Assembly (NCBI GenBank): GCA_903927185.1
Contig: CAIYLW010000061.1
Span: 1-39,399 of the forward strand
Source: an uncultured Bacteroidota bacterium
GTDB taxonomy: Bacteria > Bacteroidota > Bacteroidia > Chitinophagales > Chitinophagaceae
Length of the DNA: 39,399 nt
Direction: 5' to 3'
Below the pieces are notes generated by a model that did no database searches, was not told where the DNA came from, and saw nothing but the letters and a program-made list of their open reading frames with translations. Positions 1 to 7,193 of this stretch are shown in pieces. The position numbers and the translations under genes are program-made. Positions within the stretch are counted from its first letter, which is position 1. The number at the start of each line of letters is the position of its first letter.

Positions 1-464
1 ACCCAGGTTCCTGCAATCGCACTTAATAAAGTTACAATTGTAACTGTAATTCCAGTACCAATTTGAGCAAATAATGGACCAGGGCATGCTCCAGTAATGG
101 CCCAGCCTAATCCAAATAAAAGACCACCATAAACCTGCCCTACATTAAATGTCTTTACTTCAAAATGAATGGGTTCGCCATAAATTGTTTTGATCTTGAA
201 TTTCTTAATCAAAAAAACAGAGATTGCTCCTACAACTACGGCAGATCCAATTACCCCATACATATGAAAACTTTGAAGTCGGAACATTTCTTGAATACGA
301 AACCAGGATATGATTTCTGCTTTTACAAAAACAATTCCAAAAAGAATTCCAACAATTAAATATTTTAAATTGTACCAATAAGGGTGTACTAATTCGCTCT
401 CATTTAAACAAGTAGCATCTAAGGAACGTAATTCGAAATCGTTTTCGGGTATATTGGTTGACAT
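1..464 (-). CDS. DUF6691 / YeeE-YedE family membrane protein (partial, C-terminus outside window)
   Basis: The gene starts at the ATG read from 464 and runs off the left edge, leaving 154 codons. After a polar N-terminus of about 30 residues the translation has several hydrophobic segments and then the motif GACPGP (Cys near residue 127), followed by LFAQIG. This is the signature of the second half of the YeeE/YedE sulfur-compound (thiosulfate-type) transporters, annotated DUF6691 when encoded separately. The ATG lies 3 bases after the stop of the preceding YeeE gene, so the two are almost certainly co-translated and probably form one two-subunit channel in the inner membrane. The transported species (thiosulfate, sulfite or a related sulfur anion) cannot be read from the sequence. 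The family is clear; the substrate is inference. Confidence 0.85.
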   Translation of the reverse strand, partial: MSTNIPENDFELRSLDATCLNESELVHPYWYNLKYLIVGILFGIVFVKAEIISWFRIQEMFRLQSFHMYGVIGSAVVVGAISVFLIKKFKIKTIYGEPIHFEVKTFNVGQVYGGLLFGLGWAITGACPGPLFAQIGTGITVTIVTLLSAIAGTW

Positions 465-467
465 AAA

Positions 468-1028
468 TTATCGTAGTATAATTGGTAAAATAATGTTTGC
501 CATAATAAAACCACCAGCCATAAAACAGATGGTTGCTACTAAAGATGGCCATTGAAGATTGCTTAAACCAGTAATGGAATGGCCAGAAGTACAGCCGCCT
601 GCATATCTGGTTCCAAAACCAACAAGGAAACCTCCGAATACCATGAGTAGCCATCCTTTAACGTGTAATAGACTCTCCCAGTTAAATATTTCGGTAGGTA
701 TTAATTTACTATAATCTGAAATGCCGTACCCCTTTAATTCTGATACTAAAGCTGGATTAACTTGAATAGGATGGGGATTTGCCAGTAACTGTGCTGCGAT
801 TAATCCTCCTAAAAATATACCACCTACAAAAAAAAGATTCCATATTTCTTTTTTCCAATCGTATTTGAAATAATGAATGTTTGCGGGAAAACAAGCAGCA
901 CAGATATGACGTAATGAACTTGAAATACCAAATCTTTTATTACCAATTAATAATAATGCGGGCACCGTTAATCCAATTAAGGGGCCTGCTACATACCAGG
1001 GCCAGGGCTGTTTTATCCAATCATTCAT
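468..1028 (-). CDS. YeeE/YedE family sulfur-compound transporter subunit
   Basis: This 186-residue membrane protein has about four or five hydrophobic segments. It carries two conserved cysteine motifs: HICAACFP near residues 41-48, and [11 protein letters not shown] in the C-terminal third. The second is the hallmark of YeeE/YedE proteins, in which cysteines relay thiosulfate or related sulfur anions across the inner membrane. The length fits a half-size protein that pairs with the DUF6691 partner directly downstream. Bacteroidota clusters of this type usually also contain an MBL-fold persulfide dioxygenase, rhodaneses and TauE/SafE, and most of that set is visible here. A palindrome overlapping a likely promoter lies about 20 bases upstream. 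Family assignment is firm; the exact substrate is not. Confidence 0.88.
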   Translation of the reverse strand: MNDWIKQPWPWYVAGPLIGLTVPALLLIGNKRFGISSSLRHICAACFPANIHYFKYDWKKEIWNLFFVGGIFLGGLIAAQLLANPHPIQVNPALVSELKGYGISDYSKLIPTEIFNWESLLHVKGWLLMVFGGFLVGFGTRYAGGCTSGHSITGLSNLQWPSLVATICFMAGGFIMANIILPIILR

Positions 1029-1044
1029 TTAAATACAATTTAGT

Positions 1045-1059
1045 CTACGAAATTAGTAG
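1045..1059 (-). promoter_or_regulatory. Promoter -7 element inside a 15-bp palindrome upstream of yeeE
   Basis: CTACGAAATTAGTAG is a near-perfect inverted repeat (arms CTAC/GTAG). Read on the minus strand it contains TAATTTCG, one base from the Bacteroidota -7 consensus TAnnTTTG, placed about 20 bases before the yeeE ATG. A palindrome over the -7 box is a plausible repressor operator, for example for a sulfide or persulfide sensor, but no regulator gene is in view. This is inference from position and symmetry. Confidence 0.35.
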
Positions 1060-1154
1060 AAAAAATGTAAATGACAAACCCTTACAGTACCTGAATTATC
1101 ATGCTTTTATAATTGAGTATTTTGCTGGCTGAATTCAGAAATAGGGAGCTTTAC

Positions 1155-1291
1155 TTATGCATTTAATTCATTGAATCTTTCTTTACAATTTATTATAATT
1201 ATTGCAAGATAATTATCAATTTCGCGAAGGGGATCTATTACTACAGCCCCGTATTCACTTTCAATATGTGTACAATGAAATTTGTCAGTAG
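1155..1291 (-). pseudogene. Remnant of an MBL-fold (persulfide dioxygenase-like) hydrolase gene
   Basis: Between tauE and yeeE the minus strand has an open stretch without a start codon. It reads KFHCTHIESEYGAVV followed by IDPLREIDNYLA and stops at 1155. The part IESE-GAVVIDPLREIDNYL closely matches my memory of the N-terminal strand region of MBL-fold persulfide dioxygenases (YIES-GEAAVIDPLRDI-YL). The zinc-binding HxHxDH motif, the rest of the fold and any rhodanese domain are missing. The tauE stop codon sits directly at its 5' end, so both ends appear deleted. Homologous gene clusters usually carry this gene next to YeeE and TauE, which supports decay in place. The alternative is a chance short frame, but the match over about 20 residues and the context argue against that. 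Confidence 0.5.
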
Positions 1292-1292
1292 T

Positions 1293-2084
1293 TTACTTAA
1301 TAAATAACTCGTGTAGGATAATATAAATACCAGCAACGAGCACAAAGATACCAAAGCCTTTCTTTAGTTTTTCTCCCGATAATTTTAATCCTATGGCATT
1401 ACCAATAAATGTACCTAGTACTGCATTTATAGTAATAATTAAAAGTAGTTTCCAATGAATATCATATTGTGATACGTCACTGATAAATCCAAACAATGCA
1501 TTCAACGCAATAATTAATAGGGAACTGCCTATGGCTTTTTTCATTGGTAAATGAAAAGAAAAAATGAGTACTGGAATTATTAAGAAACCGCCGCCGGCAC
1601 CTAAAAGTCCAGTTAGTAAGCCTATTTGGATTCCCCTTAGGATGGCATATCCAAAGGGCATTTCAGAGGATTTATTTACATCTCCAGGAGTAGATTTAAA
1701 AATCATTTTGAATGAAGCTGTTATCATTACTAATGCTAATAATAACATCGTCAATAAGGAGCGAGTAACTTCAAAATTATCAATTTTAAAAAGTTGCTCA
1801 GGGATGATTGGAATCATCCACCTGCGGATAAAAACTACAGTAATAATCGAGCTGATTCCGAAGTAAAGCACTGCTTTAAAATGAATATTCCCATTTCTAT
1901 AACTATTAAATGCTCCTACTAAACTGCTAATTCCAACAATAAATAAGGAATAACCTGTGGCGACGGTAGGTTGTATATGAAAAAGGTAGACTAATACAGG
2001 TATGGTAAGTATGGAACCTCCACCTCCAATTAAACCCAAGGAAATGCCAATAATAAACGCGGCTAAGTAGCCAGCAATTTCCAT
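1293..2084 (-). CDS. TauE/SafE family sulfite exporter-like permease
   Basis: This 263-residue polytopic membrane protein has about seven to eight hydrophobic segments. It shows the two internally repeated glycine-rich motifs typical of TauE/SafE: ISLGLIGGGGSILTIPVLVY near the N-terminus and GLLTGLLGAGGGFLIIPVL in the second half. The family exports sulfite, sulfoacetate or related organosulfur anions across the inner membrane. It is the first gene of a minus-strand sulfur cluster that continues, past a decayed MBL-fold gene, to two YeeE/YedE genes. The AT-rich 128-bp gap upstream separates it from a divergent gene and probably holds both promoters. Family assignment is firm; the ion is inferred from the neighbourhood. 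Confidence 0.88.
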   Translation of the reverse strand: MEIAGYLAAFIIGISLGLIGGGGSILTIPVLVYLFHIQPTVATGYSLFIVGISSLVGAFNSYRNGNIHFKAVLYFGISSIITVVFIRRWMIPIIPEQLFKIDNFEVTRSLLTMLLLALVMITASFKMIFKSTPGDVNKSSEMPFGYAILRGIQIGLLTGLLGAGGGFLIIPVLIFSFHLPMKKAIGSSLLIIALNALFGFISDVSQYDIHWKLLLIITINAVLGTFIGNAIGLKLSGEKLKKGFGIFVLVAGIYIILHELFIK

Positions 2085-2212
2085 AATTTTAATATTATTA
2101 TATCAAATTTCAAATCTATAGTAAACATAAGATAAGATTATCAAAACTGATTTTTATCATCCTACAATTAGAAAAAATCTTAGAACTTTAAAGTAAATAA
2201 ATAAAATAAAAA

Positions 2213-2602
2213 ATGATTATCAATAACAAATCAATTCGGGAATTACATTTCGACCATGAGCTGTGGTTAACTGAAATGGCTTTTTGGAGGCAAGAAATCG
2301 ACATTTTGGATAAATATCTGACAGCAGTAATTGTAACATTAACAGATAACAAAAGCAGGGGGGAAGTAGAACATTTTCAAAACCAATTTATCATTCAACG
2401 AAGTTTTATCAACTCATTGAAAAACGATGTAAAGGCACAGGAAAAATTGATTTCGGAATTGGAGAAAGATATTAATAATCGTTTGTTACAACAGAAAAAA
2501 GCAGATGATGAATATGAGATTCGTGATCGGATGCTCACCAATCAAAAACTGTACAGTGAGTTGAAATTGTCGTTCAAAAAATGGCTATCTAATAAATTAT
2601 AG
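2213..2602 (+). CDS. Conserved helical protein of unknown function
   Basis: This 129-residue protein has no signal peptide and no membrane segment. It is rich in Glu, Lys, Gln and Leu, and its second half (about residues 60-120) looks like a continuous amphipathic or coiled-coil helix. The N-terminal part contains LHFDHELWLTEMAFWRQEI, and the middle has EHFQNQFIIQRSFINSLK. I associate this HFQNQFI-type pattern with uncharacterised Bacteroidota proteins, but I cannot name a function. The ATG at 2213 follows a pure A/T leader with no Shine-Dalgarno. It is divergent from the sulfur-transport cluster and convergent with ytxJ, whose stop lies only 4 bases away. The histidines (HFDH) might suggest metal binding, but that is speculation. 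Confidence 0.75.
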   Translation: MIINNKSIRELHFDHELWLTEMAFWRQEIDILDKYLTAVIVTLTDNKSRGEVEHFQNQFIIQRSFINSLKNDVKAQEKLISELEKDINNRLLQQKKADDEYEIRDRMLTNQKLYSELKLSFKKWLSNKL

Positions 2603-2605
2603 CAA

Positions 2606-2938
2606 CTAACTGGCAGACTGTTCTAAAATTTCATCCATATCAATGGCCATATGGCTTTCGTCGAAAGTGCAACTACCATTTTTGATAACTAGTACTTGAG
2701 GTGATTCATGTGCTACATGAAACTTTTCTGCAATTTGAGCGGAAATAGGGCGAAATTGAATTAGGTCTAAGAAATAAAAATCAACTGCGTCAGAAGATTT
2801 AGCTCTCTCAAGTCTGTTTAATACCATACTACTGGTGCTACAGCGTGTACTATGTTTAAAAATAACTTGAGGCTTCGAGGAAGATTTTTTTTCTATGTCC
2901 AGCAATTGATCTTCTGTCGTTAAAGGGATCCAATTCAT
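2606..2938 (-). CDS. ytxJ: Bacillithiol system redox-active protein YtxJ (monothiol bacilliredoxin-like)
   Basis: This 110-residue thioredoxin-fold protein has the motif FKHSTRCSTSSMVL, with a single reactive cysteine at residue 33, where classical thioredoxins have CxxC. KHSTRCPIS-type sequences followed by a short C-terminal PQVLVIKNG strand (cis-Pro at SPQ) are typical of YtxJ, a proposed monothiol bacilliredoxin that removes bacillithiol from oxidised protein cysteines in the cytoplasm. Its presence suggests that this organism uses bacillithiol as its low-molecular-weight thiol. The neighbours on one side handle sulfur oxyanions and probably persulfides, so a shared link to sulfur stress is plausible but not shown. 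Family assignment is strong; the biochemical role is from family knowledge. Confidence 0.85.
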   Translation of the reverse strand: MNWIPLTTEDQLLDIEKKSSSKPQVIFKHSTRCSTSSMVLNRLERAKSSDAVDFYFLDLIQFRPISAQIAEKFHVAHESPQVLVIKNGSCTFDESHMAIDMDEILEQSAS

Positions 2939-2967
2939 ACTTATTTCTATAATTATAATCTATTCCC

Positions 2968-3090
2968 TTATCTACCTCTGAAGTAATTCTTATTGGTAGT
3001 AGGGCAACCATTGCCTCGAGATGAAACACATGATGAGCAGATAGCCATTGTAAATCCTACGATTATCAGCAGACAAGTGATTTTTTTCAT
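2968..3090 (-). CDS. Tiny predicted lipoprotein (40 aa)
   Basis: On the minus strand an ATG at 3090 opens a 40-codon frame that starts MKKITCLLIIVGFTMA. It has two lysines, a hydrophobic stretch, then ICSSC with a likely lipidated cysteine at residue 21. The mature part is only about 20 residues and includes GNGCPTTNKNYFRG. The N-terminus has the pattern of a Bacteroidota lipoprotein signal, although the lipobox (CSS-C) is not ideal. Short lipoproteins ending in a CPTT-like sequence are, to my recollection, common and uncharacterised in Chitinophagaceae. It lies between ytxJ and divergent mpl, inside what would otherwise be a gene-free gap of almost 290 bp. Function unknown. Confidence 0.6.
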   Translation of the reverse strand: MKKITCLLIIVGFTMAICSSCVSSRGNGCPTTNKNYFRGR

Positions 3091-3227
3091 GAGTAGAGTT
3101 TGATAATGTAATTGACTGTATTTTTATACAGTCTTATAACGGCAAAGATAAAGTTTCATTGTGAATAGTTGCCTGAGAGGGTAGTTATTATTGTTAAAAT
3201 TCTAGTTGAAAGGCCAAAAAAGCTAAT

Positions 3228-4586
3228 ATGAAGGTACATTTTATATCAATCGGAGGTAGTGTGATGCATCAATTGGCCATTGCCTTGCATCGAAAAGGAT
3301 ATCAAATAACTGGCACTGATGATGAAATTTTCGAACCTTCACGAACTAATTTACTTCAGGAAGGAATACTTCCAACATCGATAGGATGGCAGCCCGACTT
3401 AATTACCCAAGACCTGGATGCTGTCATTTTGGGAATGCACGCACGCAACGATAATCCAGAATTACAAAAAGCGGTTGAATTAGGTTTGAAGATCTTTAGT
3501 TTCCCAGAATATATCTATCACGAAAGCCGGCAGAAGAAAAGAATTGTGGTAGGAGGTAGTCATGGTAAAACAACCACAACCAGTATGATCATGCACGTGT
3601 TGAGTAAGATGCACTTTGATTTTGATTATTTAGTTGGTGCTAAACTCAATGGCTTTGATCAATCAGTGAATATAACCGACGCCCCAATTATAGTATGTGA
3701 AGGTGATGAATATCCAGCAAGCGCAATTGAGAAAAAGCCAAAGTTTCATTTCCTTTTCCCACATATCGCTATTCTTACGGGAATTGCCTGGGATCATATT
3801 AATGTGTTCCCCACTTTTGATTTTTATTTAGAACAGTTTCGAATTTTCATTGCTAAAATAAAGGTTGATGGTTTGCTAATTTATAATAACGCTGATAAAG
3901 TATTAAAGCAGTTAGTGGAAGAAAGCCATCGATCAGATATTCGATATCAGCCATATGAAGTACCAGTTCATGAAATTTTAGATGGTAAGACCTCAGTTAC
4001 AATTGATGGATCTTCTAGTAATTTGAAAGTTTTTGGGAATCATAACTTAATGAATTTATATGCAGCATATTATGCCTGTAAAGAAATTGGCGTTAAGGCC
4101 AATGATTTTGTAACTGCTATTGCTGATTTTACTGGGGCTTCTAAACGATTGGAATTGCTTGCTTCTAATTCAAACGTGAATGTTTACCGAGATTTTGCTC
4201 ATGCACCAAGTAAAGTGAAAGCAACCATTGAAGCAGTTAAACAGCAATATCCCAATCGGAAATTAATTGGCATTTTGGAACTCCATACATTTAGTAGTTT
4301 GAATGAAAAATTTATGCTTGAATACGATGGAGCTTTGAGTAAAGCTGATGTGGCAATTGTTTTTTATTCTAAACATGCTTTGGAGTTAAAGCGGTTGCCA
4401 GATTTACCGATAGATAAAATACTGCAAGGTTTTAATCAACCTAACTTGCTAATAATGACTGATAAGAACCAGCTAGAAGAATGGTTACATAAAAATGATT
4501 TTACCAATTCAAATATAGTTTTGATGAGTAGTGGCAATTATGATGGAATAGATATGCTTACATTCGCAAAGCGGGTTACCCATTAA
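3228..4586 (+). CDS. mpl: UDP-N-acetylmuramate:L-alanyl-gamma-D-glutamyl-meso-diaminopimelate ligase Mpl
   Basis: This 452-residue Mur-ligase family enzyme has the usual three domains: an N-terminal Rossmann-like UDP-binding domain beginning MKVHFISIGG, a central ATPase with the P-loop GGSHGKTTTT at residues 109-118, and a C-terminal ligand-binding domain. The length matches Mpl (about 450-460) and is close to MurC. The start HFISIGGSVMHQLAIALHR and the central GDEYPASAIEKKPKFHF region fit Mpl rather than MurC. Mpl reattaches recycled tripeptide L-Ala-D-Glu-meso-DAP to UDP-MurNAc in the cytoplasm, saving one round of peptide synthesis. The exonuclease gene follows after 23 bases in the same direction and may be co-transcribed. 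Confidence 0.9.
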   Translation: MKVHFISIGGSVMHQLAIALHRKGYQITGTDDEIFEPSRTNLLQEGILPTSIGWQPDLITQDLDAVILGMHARNDNPELQKAVELGLKIFSFPEYIYHESRQKKRIVVGGSHGKTTTTSMIMHVLSKMHFDFDYLVGAKLNGFDQSVNITDAPIIVCEGDEYPASAIEKKPKFHFLFPHIAILTGIAWDHINVFPTFDFYLEQFRIFIAKIKVDGLLIYNNADKVLKQLVEESHRSDIRYQPYEVPVHEILDGKTSVTIDGSSSNLKVFGNHNLMNLYAAYYACKEIGVKANDFVTAIADFTGASKRLELLASNSNVNVYRDFAHAPSKVKATIEAVKQQYPNRKLIGILELHTFSSLNEKFMLEYDGALSKADVAIVFYSKHALELKRLPDLPIDKILQGFNQPNLLIMTDKNQLEEWLHKNDFTNSNIVLMSSGNYDGIDMLTFAKRVTH

Positions 4587-4609
4587 TCAGTGAACTTATA
4601 ATCGATGAT

Positions 4610-5380
4610 ATGAAATTAAAATTAATAAGACCAATCGCATTTATCGATTTGGAAACAACCGGAATCAATATTACTACAGATCGAATTGTAGAATTAGCGA
4701 TTGTGAAAATTTCTCCTGATGGTACTAAATTGGTTAAGAGAAAATTGATTAATCCATTGATGCCAATCCCTGAATCTTCCAGTGCCATTCATGGTATTAC
4801 GGACGAAATGGTAAAAGATGCACCTAGTTTTAAGCAAATATCAAATGAGGTAAAGCAATTCATTGAAGGGGCTGATTTAGGTGGGTATAACAGTAATCGT
4901 TTTGACATACCTATGTTATTGGAAGAATTTTTGCGTGCAGGTATTGAATATTCTGTTGATGGTAAGCGATTAGTAGATGTTCAAAAAATATTCCACTTGA
5001 TGGAACAACGCACTTTGAGTGCTGCTTATAAATTTTATTGTAGTAAAACATTAGAGGGGGCTCATGGCGCTGAAGCAGATGCAACTGCAACTTGGGAAGT
5101 GTTAGAAGCACAGTTAGAACGCTATCCTCAAATTGGTGATAGTGTGGAAAGCATTGTTAAATTTACAGGCGAAGATGATATAGTAGATTTTGCTCGAAGG
5201 TTTGTGAAAGATAAAGGAATAGAAGTTTTCAATTTCGGCAAGCATAAAGGAAAACCAGTTGCGCAGGTGTTAAGAGAAGAGCCTCAGTATTATGATTGGA
5301 TGATGAAAGGCGACTTTCCGATAAATACCAAACAGAAACTTACCGAAATGCTCAATAAAACCCTGTTGAAAAAAGGATAA
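4610..5380 (+). CDS. 3'-5' exonuclease, DnaQ/RNase T (DEDDh) family
   Basis: This 256-residue protein opens with an exonuclease domain: motif I FIDLETTG (Asp and Glu catalytic, residues 12-19), motif II in GYNSNRFDIPML (Asp near 109), and motif III HGAEADATATWE with the general-base His and final Asp. Together these make a full DEDDh set. After about residue 190 a C-terminal segment, FNFGKHKGKPVAQV with YYDWMMKGDFP, resembles the small accessory domain seen in exodeoxyribonuclease X and DUF3820 proteins. It probably binds a nucleic-acid end or a partner. It is not a full polymerase III epsilon subunit, so a role in repair or RNA/DNA trimming is more likely than replication proofreading. It follows mpl closely on the same strand. 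Confidence 0.85.
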   Translation: MKLKLIRPIAFIDLETTGINITTDRIVELAIVKISPDGTKLVKRKLINPLMPIPESSSAIHGITDEMVKDAPSFKQISNEVKQFIEGADLGGYNSNRFDIPMLLEEFLRAGIEYSVDGKRLVDVQKIFHLMEQRTLSAAYKFYCSKTLEGAHGAEADATATWEVLEAQLERYPQIGDSVESIVKFTGEDDIVDFARRFVKDKGIEVFNFGKHKGKPVAQVLREEPQYYDWMMKGDFPINTKQKLTEMLNKTLLKKG

Positions 5381-5474
5381 TCCGGATTATTTAGCCATTT
5401 TTTTAATATTTATCAATAATAGTGTTGCTAAAAAGAACAGAATTGTAATTTAGTGCGCAAATAGAAATTAAGGT

Positions 5475-6221
5475 TTGGAAAAAATTGTTATCATACCAAC
5501 TTATAACGAAAAAGAAAACATAGCTCTTATTATTGAGAAAGTGTTTTCTATGGGGCTTGGATATCATATTCTTGTAGTTGATGATAATTCACCAGACGGT
5601 ACTGGAGAAATAGTAAAATCCTTGATCGAAAAATATCCTAATCAATTATTTATTGAAGAAAGATTAGGTAAACAAGGATTAGGCACTGCTTATATTCATG
5701 GATTTAAATGGGGTATAGAAAAAGGTTATCAATTCATTTTTGAAATGGATGCAGATTTCTCTCATAACCCTGATGACCTTGAACGTTTATATGATGCCTG
5801 CAAAAATGGAGGCGCTGATTTAGCTATAGGAAGTCGGTATGTGAAAGGAGGTAAAACAGAAAACTGGCCTCTCGATAGAAAAATTTATTCAAAAGGTGGA
5901 GCGCTTTATACCAAAATAATTACATGGATGCCCGTGCAGGATCCAACTGCGGGATTCATGTGTTATAAACGTGAAGTCTTAGATGCAATCAATTTAGATG
6001 AAATTAGTTTTGTGGGTTATGCCTTCCAAATTGAAATGAAATTTGCTGCCTGGAAATTGGGGTTTAAATTCAAAGAAGTGCCCATCACTTTTATTGATCG
6101 TAAAACAGGTTATAGTAAAATGAACAAAGGCATCATCACAGAGGGTGTTTTAGGTGTATTGAAAATTCAATGGCATAGCCTGTTTAAAGACTATCACAAA
6201 CGCCTTAAAAATAATAATTAA
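5475..6221 (+). CDS. Polyprenol-phosphate mannosyltransferase-like GT2 glycosyltransferase
   Basis: This 248-residue GT-A glycosyltransferase has IIPTYNEKENI at the N-terminus, DDNSPDGTGEIV, and EMDADFSHNP with the metal-binding DxD-type motif, as in dolichol/polyprenol monophosphomannose synthases. The C-terminal membrane domain of some homologues is absent, so this is the short Dpm1-like form, acting at the cytoplasmic face of the membrane and transferring a sugar from a nucleotide to a polyprenyl phosphate. The chosen start is TTG at 5475: homology begins immediately after it and no ATG lies close upstream. An upstream TTG with TAATTTAG at suitable spacing is a weak promoter candidate. The sugar donor is not certain from sequence. 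Confidence 0.88.
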   Translation: MEKIVIIPTYNEKENIALIIEKVFSMGLGYHILVVDDNSPDGTGEIVKSLIEKYPNQLFIEERLGKQGLGTAYIHGFKWGIEKGYQFIFEMDADFSHNPDDLERLYDACKNGGADLAIGSRYVKGGKTENWPLDRKIYSKGGALYTKIITWMPVQDPTAGFMCYKREVLDAINLDEISFVGYAFQIEMKFAAWKLGFKFKEVPITFIDRKTGYSKMNKGIITEGVLGVLKIQWHSLFKDYHKRLKNNN

Positions 6222-6311
6222 TCTTACTGTAATACTTTTTTAGAAATCTTGAAAAAAACAAGATTGAAGTAGTATGTATATTTCGCTTAGAAAAACCTTT
6301 CTTTGACCCCA

Positions 6312-7193
6312 ATGAAACAAGCACTTATTAAATTACATATTGCTGTTTTTCTCGCTGGCTTTACCGGCGTGTTGGGTGTTCTAATAACACTCAATGAAGG
6401 GTTGCTTGTTTGGTATAGAATGTTTATTACAGTGATTAGCTTATTTCTTTTATTAATCTGGCGTAGAAATCTTCAAAAGATTAGTAAGACCAAAGCTTTG
6501 CAATTAATGATGATTGGCGGCCTTATTGCTATTCATTGGGTATGTTTTTATGGAAGCATCAAATATTCTAATGTTTCAATAGGACTGGTATGTTTTGCTT
6601 CAACAGGTTTGTTTACTGCATTGTTAGAACCTTTAATGACTATAAAAAAATTTAGTTGGTCTGAATTTTTTCTTGGCTTATTAAGTTTGCTAGGTATTGT
6701 TTTGATTTTTCATTTTGATACAAGGTATCGGACTGGAATTATTATTGGTATCATATCATCCATTTTCGCAGCATTATTTACAGTTTTGAATAAAAGAAAT
6801 GTGGCAAAGGTGGCACCTCAAACAATGATGCTATATGAATTAAGCGGCGGGGTACTTTTACTCACATTATTGATGCCATTTTATTTGATGAGATTGCCGT
6901 CAGAACATTTGTTCCCAAATTTTGCAGAATGGGGATGGTTATTAGTATTAAGTTGGCTATGTACTCTCTGGGCAATGGATCTATCTTTAAATGCCCTTCA
7001 AAAAGTTTCTGCATTTACTCAAAACCTAAGTTTGAATCTAGAACCTGTTTATGGAATCCTATTAGCTTTTGTACTATTTCATGAACAAGAAAAATTACAA
7101 ATTAGTTTTTACTTTGGTTTTGCACTCATCGCACTTTCAGTGGCATTGCAAATGATTCGAATTATTAAAACAAGCAAAGTTAAAACTCAATAA
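6312..7193 (+). CDS. EamA/RhaT family (DMT superfamily) transporter
   Basis: This membrane protein of about 293 residues has ten hydrophobic segments arranged as two tandem EamA units, the drug/metabolite transporter architecture. Such carriers export amino acids, nucleobases or other small metabolites across the inner membrane; the substrate cannot be deduced. I start it at the ATG at 6312 (MKQALIKLH). A TTG three codons upstream (6303) is also in frame but less likely. Its last 14 bases overlap the end of the convergent TonB-dependent receptor gene, leaving no room for a terminator between the two. A short hairpin (AATCTTG, 7-base A loop, CAAGATT at 6245-6265) lies upstream, with no clear role. 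Confidence 0.87.
   Translation: MKQALIKLHIAVFLAGFTGVLGVLITLNEGLLVWYRMFITVISLFLLLIWRRNLQKISKTKALQLMMIGGLIAIHWVCFYGSIKYSNVSIGLVCFASTGLFTALLEPLMTIKKFSWSEFFLGLLSLLGIVLIFHFDTRYRTGIIIGIISSIFAALFTVLNKRNVAKVAPQTMMLYELSGGVLLLTLLMPFYLMRLPSEHLFPNFAEWGWLLVLSWLCTLWAMDLSLNALQKVSAFTQNLSLNLEPVYGILLAFVLFHEQEKLQISFYFGFALIALSVALQMIRIIKTSKVKTQ

Noticed and set aside
2085..2212. A palindrome GATAAGATTATC (2131-2142) as an operator between tauE and the divergent gene.
   Set aside because: The gap is so A/T-rich that short symmetric strings are expected by chance, and no second copy was seen.
6245..6265. The hairpin AATCTTG/CAAGATT before the EamA gene as a terminator.
   Set aside because: The stem is AT-rich and no T-run follows it on either strand at the right place.
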